DNA of 40,988 nt, from positions 1 through 40,988 of the forward strand of contig JAHDCG010000045.1 of the NCBI GenBank assembly GCA_020629965.1. Reading direction: 5' to 3'. The translations under genes were made by a program, and so were the position numbers. The DNA comes from Saprospiraceae bacterium (lineage in GTDB: Bacteria > Bacteroidota > Bacteroidia > Chitinophagales > Saprospiraceae). The notes under the pieces were generated by a model. That model made no database searches and had not been told where the DNA came from. It saw only the letters and a program-made list of their open reading frames with translations. Positions 25,374 through 32,575 of the stretch are shown here, piece after piece. Positions within the stretch are counted from its first letter, which is position 1, and every line of letters begins with the position of its first letter.

Positions 25374-26135
25374 CTACGCCGTCAGCCCGCCGTCCGCATT
25401 ATACATCGCGCCCGTGCAGTAGCTGCTGTCGTCGCTTGCCAAAAAGAGCACTAATTTCGCAATTTCTTCCTCTTTGCCGTAGCGTTGTAAAGGCACTTGC
25501 TCCTTGTACATTTTTTTAACCGACTCCGGATTGTCGCCGTCAAAACCCTCCTCCAAAGACCGCATCATGCGGCTGTCGATAACACCGGGGTGTACGGAGT
25601 TGACGCGAATTTTATCGGGTGCCCCTTCGAGCGCGGCGGTGCGCATAATGCCGATGGTCGCGTGTTTACTCGTGATGTAAGGCACCATATTCGCCGTGCC
25701 TTGCAGACCCGCCACGGAGGAAGTAATGATGATACTGCCGCCGTTTTTCTTCATCGCGGGCATGACGTGTTTCATGCCCAAAAACACGCCTGTTACATTT
25801 ACGGCGATTACTTTTTCAAAATCTTCTTTCTTGGTTTTTGCAATGGGTTTGACTTCGCCCTCGATGCCCGCATTATTGAAAAATACGTCGATTTGCTTCC
25901 ATTTTTTCGTGGTGGCTTTGACATAATTTTTGACCTCTTTCTCTTTGGTGACATCAGCGGTCACGTAAGCGAGGTTATCGTTGTCGGCTGACTTAATGCG
26001 CTTTTTCAAGGCTTTTTCGTCCAAATCGACGAGCATGACTTTTGCACCTTCGGCTAAAAATGCCTGTGCGGCGGCAAAGCCGATTTCTCCCGCGCCGCCG
26101 GTAATGATTGCGACTTTATTTTTCAATTTTTTCAT
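25374..26135 (-). CDS. Short-chain dehydrogenase/reductase (SDR)
   Basis: A 253-residue classical SDR, cytoplasmic and NAD(P)-dependent. The cofactor loop TGGAGEIG is at residues 12-19, Asp37 in VDLD suggests NAD preference, and NNAG is at 87-90. The catalytic set is Asn113-like AVNVTGV, Ser140 in IIITSSVAG, Tyr153 and Lys157 in PYITSK. The C-terminal PGVIDSRM and YNADGGLTA are standard for the family. Length is typical. Substrate cannot be assigned; FabG-like, sugar-alcohol and steroid-type reductases share these features. It stands alone between the HYR gene (convergent) and a palindromic element upstream. No fatty-acid synthesis neighbours are present, which argues against FabG itself. Confidence 0.92.
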   Translation of the reverse strand: MKKLKNKVAIITGGAGEIGFAAAQAFLAEGAKVMLVDLDEKALKKRIKSADNDNLAYVTADVTKEKEVKNYVKATTKKWKQIDVFFNNAGIEGEVKPIAKTKKEDFEKVIAVNVTGVFLGMKHVMPAMKKNGGSIIITSSVAGLQGTANMVPYITSKHATIGIMRTAALEGAPDKIRVNSVHPGVIDSRMMRSLEEGFDGDNPESVKKMYKEQVPLQRYGKEEEIAKLVLFLASDDSSYCTGAMYNADGGLTA

Positions 26136-26250
26136 AACAGAATAAATTTTTGGTTAGAATTGTTATCTGCCGAACGTTTGACTTTTGCTTGGGTTCGGTC
26201 GCGCGTTTTTACAACAATTCCGCCCACAATTTATTTTGTATTTGTAACTG

Positions 26251-26434
26251 CTTAGGTGTCTGACACTTTGCCCGAATAAATTACAAAAAAGTTCTGTTTT
26301 TCCGAGATTTTACGAACAAAAGTGTCTGACACCGACGCTAATCGCGACATCGGTGTCAGACGCTTTTTACGCTCAAATCTTAGATTTTATTCGCAATATT
26401 TCTTGCTTTTTATCGGTAACTGCGTCAGACACCT
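26251..26434. repeat. Nested palindromic element, copy 2 (inverted)
   Basis: Outer ends AGGTGTCTGAC (left) and GTCAGACACCT (right) are inverted. The central hairpin GTCTGACACCGA (26324-26335) and TCGGTGTCAGAC (26350-26361) is a perfect 12-bp stem. The reverse complement aligns with 9416-9623. It fills most of the 357-base gap between the divergent SDR and YdeI-like genes. Confidence 0.8.
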
Positions 26435-26492
26435 CAACATTTATTTGTGTTTTCAGGAAACAAGAAACAGCAAATCGTAAGACTCTCTGACC

Positions 26493-26990
26493 ATGACTTT
26501 CACCGCCAAACTCGGAATTTTCTACGGCGACAGCGCCTACGTTTTTCCGCACGTACCCGCCGAATACGCCGCTCCTTTTTTAGACGGCGACCGCCGCGTA
26601 ATTTGTACTTTGAACGATAAAATTCGCTTACACTCCGCGCTCATGCACGACGGTAAAGGCGATTTTTTTATCAATATCAACAAAGCGACTCGCAAGGAAT
26701 TGGGTGTAGGAAACGGCGATACGGTGCAAATTACCTTGGAAAAAGACGAAAGCAAATACGGCATGGAAGTGCCCGAAGAATTAGAAGAATTTTTGGCGCA
26801 AGACCCGGAATTTTCCGATTTATTCGACAAGCTGACGCCGGGCAAACAACGGCGACTTATTTACCTCGTCGCGCAGCCGAAAATGACCGACACCCGCATT
26901 CGCAAGGCGTTGGTCATCGCGGAATATCTGAAAGAAACGGGTGGGAAATTGGATTATGCGGAGTTGAACGAGGCTTTGAAGAAAGGCTGA
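26493..26990 (+). CDS. DUF1905 / YdeI-like (OmpD-associated) protein
   Basis: A 165-residue soluble protein. The N-terminal half (FTAKLGIFYGDSAYVFPHVP, RRVICTLNDKIRLHSALMHDG, FININKATRKELGVGNGDTV, then QITLEKDES) is a DUF1905 beta-barrel, ending in an AbrB-like turn. The C-terminal part (VPEELEEFLAQDPEFSDLFD, KLTPGKQRRLIYLVAQPK, RIRKALVIAEYL) matches the bacteriocin-protection YdeI/OmpD-associated helical region. The two together are common in Bacteroidota; the YdeI name comes from a stress and antimicrobial-peptide phenotype in enteric bacteria, so a specific role here is not established. The gene ends three bases from the dnaG stop codon, in convergent orientation, with no room for a terminator between them. 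The ATG start has no strong alternative. Confidence 0.8.
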   Translation: MTFTAKLGIFYGDSAYVFPHVPAEYAAPFLDGDRRVICTLNDKIRLHSALMHDGKGDFFININKATRKELGVGNGDTVQITLEKDESKYGMEVPEELEEFLAQDPEFSDLFDKLTPGKQRRLIYLVAQPKMTDTRIRKALVIAEYLKETGGKLDYAELNEALKKG

Positions 26991-26993
26991 AAT

Positions 26994-29063
26994 TCAGAGC
27001 ACGACCGTCCCCAATTCCTCCGCTAAAGCGTTGCGCATACTTAAAAGTTTTTCTTGTACCTTCAATAATTTTATCAGTTTTTTGACCTCTCCTTTATCCA
27101 GTTCTTTCATGCGCTGCTGATTGTCCGCACACATTTTAATGACTTTTTTGAGCTTAAATCGCTTTAAACCTTCCTCACTGTCTTTTTTGAAATTTTCCTC
27201 CGGCACCTTTTGCGTATTGAGAATAATCTCGAATTTTTCGTACCAACCCGGACTCATCGTGCCGTAGGTCGGAGAGTAGCAATTAACCGCAAATTGTTGT
27301 ATTTCTTCGTCTTTATGCCGCAGAAAAAAGTCATCGTTGACTTCTTTTTTATCTACCAAAAGTTGTAAAGTTTCTTTGGCGACTTTCGCATACAGCGGGT
27401 GGTCAAAATTGTCTAACACATCCTGTATTTCCTGCAAAATAAACTGTGCGACCGTCACTTTCCCGTCCTTTTCCAAAGTTTTCCCGCCTCCGCAAACCAA
27501 AATACGGGCAATATCTTTCTCTTGAAAAGTATCGCCGCGCACCGTAGTGGGTTGCGATACGCCGGGCATATCGCCGCCGGGTGCGTCGGGGTAGGGGGGC
27601 ATCTCGCCCTCGCCCGGAAAAGGCTCTTCCGTCGGGAAGCCGTCGGAGAACGGCGCACTCGGAAATGAGCCGGTAAAAGACGGCGGCGACTGCGATTGAT
27701 GTGCGGGATTTTGCCGCAAATTTTGCCTTCTGCGCTCCTCGCGTTCCGCTTCTTTTTTGCGTTGTTGCAGCACGGCGTGTACGGCTTTGGCAACTTCTTC
27801 CGTCAGCATTTTTTCGGGCAAATCCATAACCCGCGCACATTCTTTGGTATAAAAAGAACGCTTGATTTGGTCGGGAATGCGGGCGATACTGCCGACGATG
27901 TCCTGCACTAAAGCCGCCTTTTTCACGGGGTCGTTACCCGCCTCGTCGAGCAGTAAATCGGTCTTGAAAAATATAAAATCTTTCGCTTGCTCGGCGATAT
28001 ATTTTTTAAATTCCGCCGTACCCGATTTTCGCAGATAACTGTCCGGGTCTTCGCCGTCGGGCAGCAGCACGACCTTCACGTTCATGTCCTGTTCGAGTAC
28101 CAAATCCAAGCCGCGCAATGCCGCCTTAATCCCCGCCGCGTCGCCGTCGTAGAGGATTTTCATGTTGGGCGTGTAGCGTTTTATCAGGTTGATTTGCCCG
28201 ACGGTCAGCGAAGTACCGCTCGATGCGACTACGTTTTCTATGCCCGCCTGATGCAGCGAAATGACGTCCGTGTAGCCTTCGACCATGATACATTCGTCTT
28301 CGCTGCGCACGGTTTTTTTGGCGAAATGAATGCCGAACAACGCTTTATTTTTGACGTAAATATCGGTCTCCGGCGAGTTGATGTACTTCGGCGTTTTTTT
28401 GTCTTTGGACAGCGTGCGCCCCGCGAAAGCAATGATTTTGCCCGACAGATTGCGAATGGTAAACATGACCCGCTCGCGGAAAAAATCGCTGTCGTATTTA
28501 TTGGTCAGACCGAGTTGTCGCAACAGTTCGAGGTTGTAGCCGGCATCGGTCGCCGCTTTAGTAAATCCGTCTTTTTTGGCGGGCGTAATGCCCAAACCCC
28601 ACTTGCGTATCGTCTCTTCCCGAAAGCCGCGCGATTTAAAATAACTCAAGCCGACACTCTTGCCCGCGTCGGTGTCGAACAGTTGTTTTTGGTAATAATT
28701 TTTTGCGTACTCCGTGATGATGTACAGACTATCGACCAGCTGTTTTTCCTGCATCGCTTCCGCCGAAATCGCCGTTTCTTCAATCTCGATGCCGTATTTC
28801 TTTGCAATGTAGCGCAGCGCATCCGGAAAGCTCAATTGCTCGTAATTCATCAAAAAGGAAATCGGGTCACCGCCCTCGCCGCAACCGAAGCACTTATAAA
28901 TATTCCGCGCCGGATTGACGTTAAACGACGGCGTTTTTTCGTTGTGGAACGGACACAATCCCTGCAAATTCGCCCCCCGGCGTTTGAGCGTCACAAAGTC
29001 GCCGACGATGTCTTCTACGCGGGCGGTGTCGATGATTTGTTGTTTTGATTTTTCTGAAATCAT
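26994..29063 (-). CDS. dnaG: DNA primase DnaG
   Basis: A 689-residue primase that makes RNA primers for lagging-strand synthesis at the replication fork. The N-terminal CHC2 zinc-binding domain has Cys37 and His40 in LCPFHNEKTPSF and Cys58 and Cys61 in YKCFGCGEGGD. The catalytic core contains ERVMFTIRNLSGKIIAFAGR (about 196-215) and the Toprim fold with its acidic residues in CIMVEGYTDVISLHQAG and ILYDGDAAGIKAALRGLDL. A proline/serine-rich linker at about 455-505 joins the core to a C-terminal helical region that would contact the DnaB helicase. Length is a little above the usual 580-660 because of the linker. The ATG is directly preceded on the coding strand by a CAACCAT heptamer tract rather than by a ribosome-binding site. 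Almost touching the convergent YdeI-like gene. Confidence 0.96.
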   Translation of the reverse strand: MISEKSKQQIIDTARVEDIVGDFVTLKRRGANLQGLCPFHNEKTPSFNVNPARNIYKCFGCGEGGDPISFLMNYEQLSFPDALRYIAKKYGIEIEETAISAEAMQEKQLVDSLYIITEYAKNYYQKQLFDTDAGKSVGLSYFKSRGFREETIRKWGLGITPAKKDGFTKAATDAGYNLELLRQLGLTNKYDSDFFRERVMFTIRNLSGKIIAFAGRTLSKDKKTPKYINSPETDIYVKNKALFGIHFAKKTVRSEDECIMVEGYTDVISLHQAGIENVVASSGTSLTVGQINLIKRYTPNMKILYDGDAAGIKAALRGLDLVLEQDMNVKVVLLPDGEDPDSYLRKSGTAEFKKYIAEQAKDFIFFKTDLLLDEAGNDPVKKAALVQDIVGSIARIPDQIKRSFYTKECARVMDLPEKMLTEEVAKAVHAVLQQRKKEAEREERRRQNLRQNPAHQSQSPPSFTGSFPSAPFSDGFPTEEPFPGEGEMPPYPDAPGGDMPGVSQPTTVRGDTFQEKDIARILVCGGGKTLEKDGKVTVAQFILQEIQDVLDNFDHPLYAKVAKETLQLLVDKKEVNDDFFLRHKDEEIQQFAVNCYSPTYGTMSPGWYEKFEIILNTQKVPEENFKKDSEEGLKRFKLKKVIKMCADNQQRMKELDKGEVKKLIKLLKVQEKLLSMRNALAEELGTVVL

Positions 29064-29084
29064 GGGTTGGTTGATGGTTGATGG
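29064..29084. repeat. Heptamer tract (TTGATGG)n abutting the dnaG start
   Basis: Three 7-bp units (GGGTTGG, TTGATGG, TTGATGG) begin at the base next to the dnaG start codon. On the coding strand they read CCATCAA, as at the Smr start. Confidence 0.75.
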
Positions 29085-29221
29085 ACAGGTTGGAGAAGTT
29101 TTCTCAACTATTATTTTTTTCGGTCGTGTATATTAACGCTTAAAGAATGTTGCCGGTACATTTTACGTTAACGTATAGTGCTTGTAGGCTCACCGACAAA
29201 TTTCTGTATTTGCGAAGTATG

Positions 29222-29385
29222 TAAGTAGGTGACAACATTTATTTCGGTAATTTAAAAACATCTTTTTCCGCCTATTTCCTCCAAAAAATAAGTCCGTAGC
29301 TACGGCTATGCACTGATTTTTTGAAGAAAATATATAAAAAAATCTTGTCCTTAAATTTACCGAAATAAATACCGTCACCTACTTA
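29222..29385. mobile_element. 164-bp palindromic MITE-like element, copy B (inverted)
   Basis: Perfect outer inverted ends TAAGTAGGTGAC and GTCACCTACTTA. The interior is the reverse complement of the element at 21080-21243, including CCGCCTATTTCCTCCAAAAA, GTCCGTAGCTACGG and the ATTTATTTCGG / CCGAAATAAAT inner pair. Length is identical to copy A and TA again bounds both sides. The outer ends differ from copy A but remain self-complementary. Confidence 0.75.
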
Positions 29386-29933
29386 AATTACAATATTTCC
29401 CCGGTTCCCCACGTTTTTTCACACATTAATCATCATATCACCTTATGAAAAAAATGCTGAATAACAACTACACAAACTTTTTTCAAAAAAAATAAAAAAG
29501 AAATGACGGTCGTTTAATCATTGTAAGCAGTTGAAAATAAAGGCTTTAAACATTTGTTTTTAACAAAATAGAGAATCCTTAAAACTCCTTTAACAAATAA
29601 AAATGTGCAGAATCAAAAAATGCCGCGTCATAAAGGCGAATTAACGAAGTACACACAGCGAATTTTCGCAAACGGTTTTTACGGTTGCTTAAAGTAAACA
29701 AATAATCAGCCGCGAACTTACGCAATGTTTTGAAAATGAGTTATTAAACGACTAAACCCATAAACACTCTTCAATTCCTTCCTTTTTTGCAAGACAAAAA
29801 TACTCGGCTGAAATTATAATCCGCAGTCGAAACCGACATTTTAAACAAGGCTGAAACACGAAAAAATACACACGTTCGCACAAAGGTACGAACGGTGACT
29901 CCGCGCCCGAAGGCAGGAGAAAAAATTTAGAAA
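29386..29933. other. AT-rich non-coding stretch
   Basis: About 550 bases, clearly more AT-rich than the genes, with no supported coding sequence, tRNA or DnaA-box cluster. It leads into the first terminator-linked unit; a T-rich segment near 29782 followed by GC could hold a weak promoter for it. Confidence 0.5.
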
Positions 29934-29991
29934 TTGGGTGTTCTCATAGTGTGTGCTAATACTGTCCCGCTTTTAGGCGGGACAGCTTTTT
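29934..29991 (+). ncRNA. Core-plus-terminator unit 1
   Basis: Contains the 22-base core TTGGGTGTTCTCATAGTG plus TGTG (29934-29955), a 6-base linker CTAATA, then a 9-bp perfect stem CTGTCCCGC / GCGGGACAG with loop TTTTAG (29962-29985) and a T-run. This is an intrinsic terminator preceded by a conserved box. The 5' end of any transcript is unknown. Calling it an RNA gene is inference. Confidence 0.45.
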
Positions 29992-30056
29992 ACCTCTTCG
30001 AGAATCTGTATGATATACACTCTCGTCGAAATGACGGCGGGAATTTTTAAGAATAA

Positions 30057-30115
30057 TTGGGTGTTCTCATAGTGTGTGCTAATACTGTCCCGCCTGCGGG
30101 CGGGACAGGTTTTTT
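30057..30115 (+). ncRNA. Core-plus-terminator unit 2
   Basis: Same core (30057-30078), same linker CTAATA, then a 10-bp stem CTGTCCCGCC / GGCGGGACAG with loop TGCG (30085-30108) and six T. The sequence between units 1 and 2 (about 65 bases) shares nothing obvious with the other spacers. No promoter box seen. Confidence 0.45.
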
Positions 30116-30202
30116 CACGCCGACATCATGCAAGACATCTTCTTTTACGGGAATAAAAATCAGAATTTTGCGTCGGTAGAGGGCGCATAATTCCACGAAT
30201 AA

Positions 30203-30261
30203 TTGGGTGTTCTCATAGTGTGTGGTACCGCCTCCCGGCTTCGGTCGGGAGGTGATTTTTT
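30203..30261 (+). ncRNA. Core-plus-terminator unit 3
   Basis: Same core (30203-30224), linker GTACCG, then a 9-bp stem CCTCCCGGC / GTCGGGAGG capped by the stable tetraloop TTCG (30231-30252), and a T-run. A near-consensus box GAATTTTG at 30163-30170 would give a transcript of about 85 bases. Confidence 0.45.
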
Positions 30262-30303
30262 CAAACCGTACAGAGATTTAACCTTTTTAAAGTCAACGAT
30301 ATA

Positions 30304-30507
30304 TATATTTGCAACATACTCATTTGAAGCTACTCTCATTAAATACGAAAGCTACACAAACTCCTCCCCGAAAATCACACGTCGCCGTCAACGTACCCGT
30401 CGATGCAAGAAAACCGAAGCGAGACGGCTTCCCCCTTCGGAAACACTTTTGGGTGTTCTCATAGTGTGTGGTCTGTCTCCCGGCTTCGGTCGGGAGGCAG
30501 CTTTTTT
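30304..30507 (+). ncRNA. Core-plus-terminator unit 4 with its own promoter
   Basis: The box TATATTTG (30304-30311) matches TAnnTTTG. It is followed by about 130 bases, then the core (30449-30470) and a 12-bp stem CTGTCTCCCGGC / GTCGGGAGGCAG with a TTCG loop (30473-30500) and a T-run ending at 30507. The predicted transcript is about 190 bases with no open reading frame of note. A 7-bp tract of the kind that flanks genes begins at 30511, just after the terminator, which supports a real transcription unit here. Confidence 0.5.
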
Positions 30508-30510
30508 AAG

Positions 30511-30708
30511 ACGGTGGACGGTAGATTGGTGGACGGTGGACGGGGTGAAAATTATTTTAACAATAAAATTACATTATTTCGATTTCTTTTTTAATCCAAT
30601 AAAAGGCAAAAAACAAACCTTTTAAAGCGGAGACGATTAAACGGTTTCAAAAGATAACGTTCGGCGCATAGCCGCCGTCCACCGTAAACCGTCCCATCGT
30701 CTACCGTA
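30511..30708. repeat. Inverted pair of ACGGTGG heptamer tracts
   Basis: The left arm 30511-30545 is ACGGTGG, ACGGTAG, then ATTGGTGG, ACGGTGG and ACGGGG. The right arm 30674-30708 is the reverse-complement repeat (CCGTCCA, CCGTAAA, CCGTCCC, then ATCGTCTACCGT). Between the arms lie about 130 AT-rich bases. The remaining stretch to 30973 contains a bulged hairpin GTCGAT-TAAA-ATCGAC at 30860-30875. Confidence 0.8.
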
Positions 30709-30973
30709 CTAAAATCCCTTCGCACGGTTCGCGGAAAAACTCCTCCCGTTCCAAAAACTGAAACACTACTCTCAGAAAAGTCAGGCAGTTCCTATTGCGG
30801 AATTGCTTGGCTTTTTTTTTGCTTGGGATTTGCACTTACTTCTTTTTAAATTTTAGCAGGTCGATTAAAATCGACGCTGCGGGGTGAGACAGACATTTTT
30901 CAAGACAAATTAACTTTCAAAAAGTATCTGCGTTTATTTGAAAAAACAAAGCACCTTATTTGAATAACAAGCT

Positions 30974-31423
30974 ATGAAAATACCGAAAGATTACCTTGTC
31001 GAAAACACCACACCCGAGTCTCTGAAACGCGGGCGCGAGATTTTTTACCGACAATTTATTCGACCGTTGAAAACCAAAACGGGTTACAATTTAATCGTAC
31101 ACGGCACCGGAGATTATGAGGTCGATATTCGCTTTGCAGACGGAAAGGCGGTGACGGAGTGCAGTTGTCCGTACAGCGGCGAGGGTAAATGCAAACACAT
31201 TGTCGCCGTCGTTTTAGCGATACAAGACGGGCAGGTGGACAGAAATCCGAGCGGATTTAAAACGGGTTTGTCGGATTTAGAACGCAGCAACGACGCTGAT
31301 TTTTTGGTAAAATATTACGATACCGCGCCGCAGCGTGCGAAGGAAGAATTTGAGCGCGCAGATTTGGTGACCAATCAATCGTTGCGGATGCGATTTTTGC
31401 AGTTTGTGCGGAAATCAGGGTAG
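30974..31423 (+). CDS. Small SWIM zinc-finger protein
   Basis: A 149-residue soluble protein whose recognisable part is a SWIM zinc finger: ECSCPYSGEGKCKHIVAVVL at about residues 58-77 supplies the CxCx(n)CxH ligands. The preceding segment (LKRGREIFYRQFIRPLKT, YNLIVHGTGDYEVDIRFADG) is the usual lead-in strand region of SWIM domains. Most bacterial SWIM proteins are larger or sit beside SWI2/SNF2 helicases; here the domain stands almost alone with a charged C-terminal helix region, and no helicase is adjacent. SWIM fingers bind nucleic acid or protein. Convergent with the deacetylase-like gene, with ten bases between the stop codons. Two TTATTTG motifs at about 30934 and 30956 may be promoter elements. 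Confidence 0.85.
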   Translation: MKIPKDYLVENTTPESLKRGREIFYRQFIRPLKTKTGYNLIVHGTGDYEVDIRFADGKAVTECSCPYSGEGKCKHIVAVVLAIQDGQVDRNPSGFKTGLSDLERSNDADFLVKYYDTAPQRAKEEFERADLVTNQSLRMRFLQFVRKSG

Positions 31424-31433
31424 AGGGAAATTC

Positions 31434-32336
31434 TTAAAAATAAATCTCCTGTGCCGTGCGATATGTATTGGCGTGTGCTTCGATAATGTCGCTGATGCGC
31501 TCGGAATAGCCGCCGCCCATACTCACCGCGACGGGCACGTTATTTTTTTTGCAAAGCGAAAAAACGAAGCGGTCGCGCTCCTTGCAGCCGGCTCGGGTCA
31601 TTGCCAGTCGCCCTAATTTATCGGTCGCCAGCACATCTACACCCGACAGAAAAAACGCCAAATCAGGCTGTACCTCATCAAACAGGCGCGGAAGGGTGTC
31701 GTATAAAATACGCAGATATTCCGCATCTTCCGTTTTATCGGGCAGCCCGATGTCGAAGTCGCTTTGCTCTTTTCTGCCCGGATAATTTTTTGCGCCGTGC
31801 ATCGAAAAAGTAAAAACGCGCGGCTCATGCCGAAAAATTTGCGCCGTGCCGTTGCCCTGATGCACGTCGAGGTCGATGACCAATATTTTTTTACTGATGC
31901 CCGCGTGCAGCGCATTGTTAGCGGCGATGCCGATGTCATTTAAGACGCAAAAACCTTCCCCTTTATAAGTAAACGAATGGTGCGTGCCGCCGGCAATGTT
32001 CATGGCTACGCCGTGCTTTTGTGCGTAGCCCACACAGTCCCAAGTGCCGTGTGCGATGTGCCTTCCGCGGGTTATCAGTTTCTCGCTCATGGGAAAACCG
32101 ATGGCGCGTATTTCTTTGCGGGTCAGCGTTTGATTTTTCAGTTTCAGCCAATATTCTTCGTCGTGTGTACGCAAAATTTCTTCCTCGGAAAGCATGGCAG
32201 GATGAAAAAAATTGGCTTCCGTTATCGTGCCTTCGTACAGCAGTTGCTCGGGTATCAATTCGTATTTATCCATCGGGAAGCGATGTCCGGCAGGGATTTC
32301 GTATTTATAGACGGGAGAAAAAGCGATCTTCAGCAA
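31434..32336 (-). CDS. Histone-deacetylase-family amidohydrolase
   Basis: A 300-residue enzyme of the arginase/deacetylase fold, related to acetoin-utilisation AcuC and acetylpolyamine amidohydrolases. Active-site features are all present: the His pair in AGGTHHSF (His119, His120), IDLDVHQGNGTA with zinc ligands Asp157 and His159, Asp234 in SGVDVLATDKLG, and the catalytic Tyr in SMGGGYSERI (near 277). Family members hydrolyse acetyl-amide bonds in proteins, polyamines or similar compounds; the substrate here cannot be read. The N-terminus LKIAFSPVYKYEIPAGHRFP is typical of Bacteroidota members. The start codon is TTG at 32336; no ATG gives the conserved N-terminus (the next is Met22), so TTG is preferred. 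A heptamer tract starts eight bases upstream. Confidence 0.9.
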   Translation of the reverse strand: MLKIAFSPVYKYEIPAGHRFPMDKYELIPEQLLYEGTITEANFFHPAMLSEEEILRTHDEEYWLKLKNQTLTRKEIRAIGFPMSEKLITRGRHIAHGTWDCVGYAQKHGVAMNIAGGTHHSFTYKGEGFCVLNDIGIAANNALHAGISKKILVIDLDVHQGNGTAQIFRHEPRVFTFSMHGAKNYPGRKEQSDFDIGLPDKTEDAEYLRILYDTLPRLFDEVQPDLAFFLSGVDVLATDKLGRLAMTRAGCKERDRFVFSLCKKNNVPVAVSMGGGYSERISDIIEAHANTYRTAQEIYF

Positions 32337-32343
32337 GTTTGGT

Positions 32344-32371
32344 ACGGTTGACGGTGGACGATTGACGGTGC
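32344..32371. repeat. Heptamer tract (ACGGTTG-type)4
   Basis: Four 7-bp units ACGGTTG, ACGGTGG, ACGATTG, ACGGTGC upstream of the deacetylase-like start codon. No matching right-hand tract is seen before the DHH gene. Confidence 0.8.
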
Positions 32372-32575
32372 GGGAGACCGCTTTACTTCGTCGAAAACAA
32401 CAATCTGCGGGTTAAGGTTCATGGTTTTTAGGGTCTGCCGTGAAAATGAAATAAACCGCCGCTGACCGGTAAATTCTTGCTGTCTAAAACGCATTTTTTC
32501 GTTTATTTTTAGGAAATTTGCGGCAGATTTTTCGCTAAAAAATAAACTACACTACATCTGAATCAGTCCTCACGC

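Noticed and set aside
29445-29495. A 16-residue frame, MKKMLNNNYTNFFQKK, as a possible leader peptide
   Set aside because: It lies in an AT-rich stretch with no terminator or regulated gene after it; such short frames are expected by chance.
29934-30507. The four-copy array as a CRISPR
   Set aside because: Spacings of 123, 146 and 246 bases, hairpins of different sequence and terminator T-runs do not fit a CRISPR, and no cas gene is present.
30203-30625. A 140-residue open frame across units 3 and 4 of the array
   Set aside because: It contains the repeated box twice (translated as GVLIVCG), both terminator hairpins and a heptamer tract. Its composition is that of the repeats and it has no homology-like pattern.
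29064-30973. The long AT-rich gap beside dnaG as a replication origin
   Set aside because: No cluster of DnaA boxes (TTATNCACA) and no dnaA or dnaN nearby.
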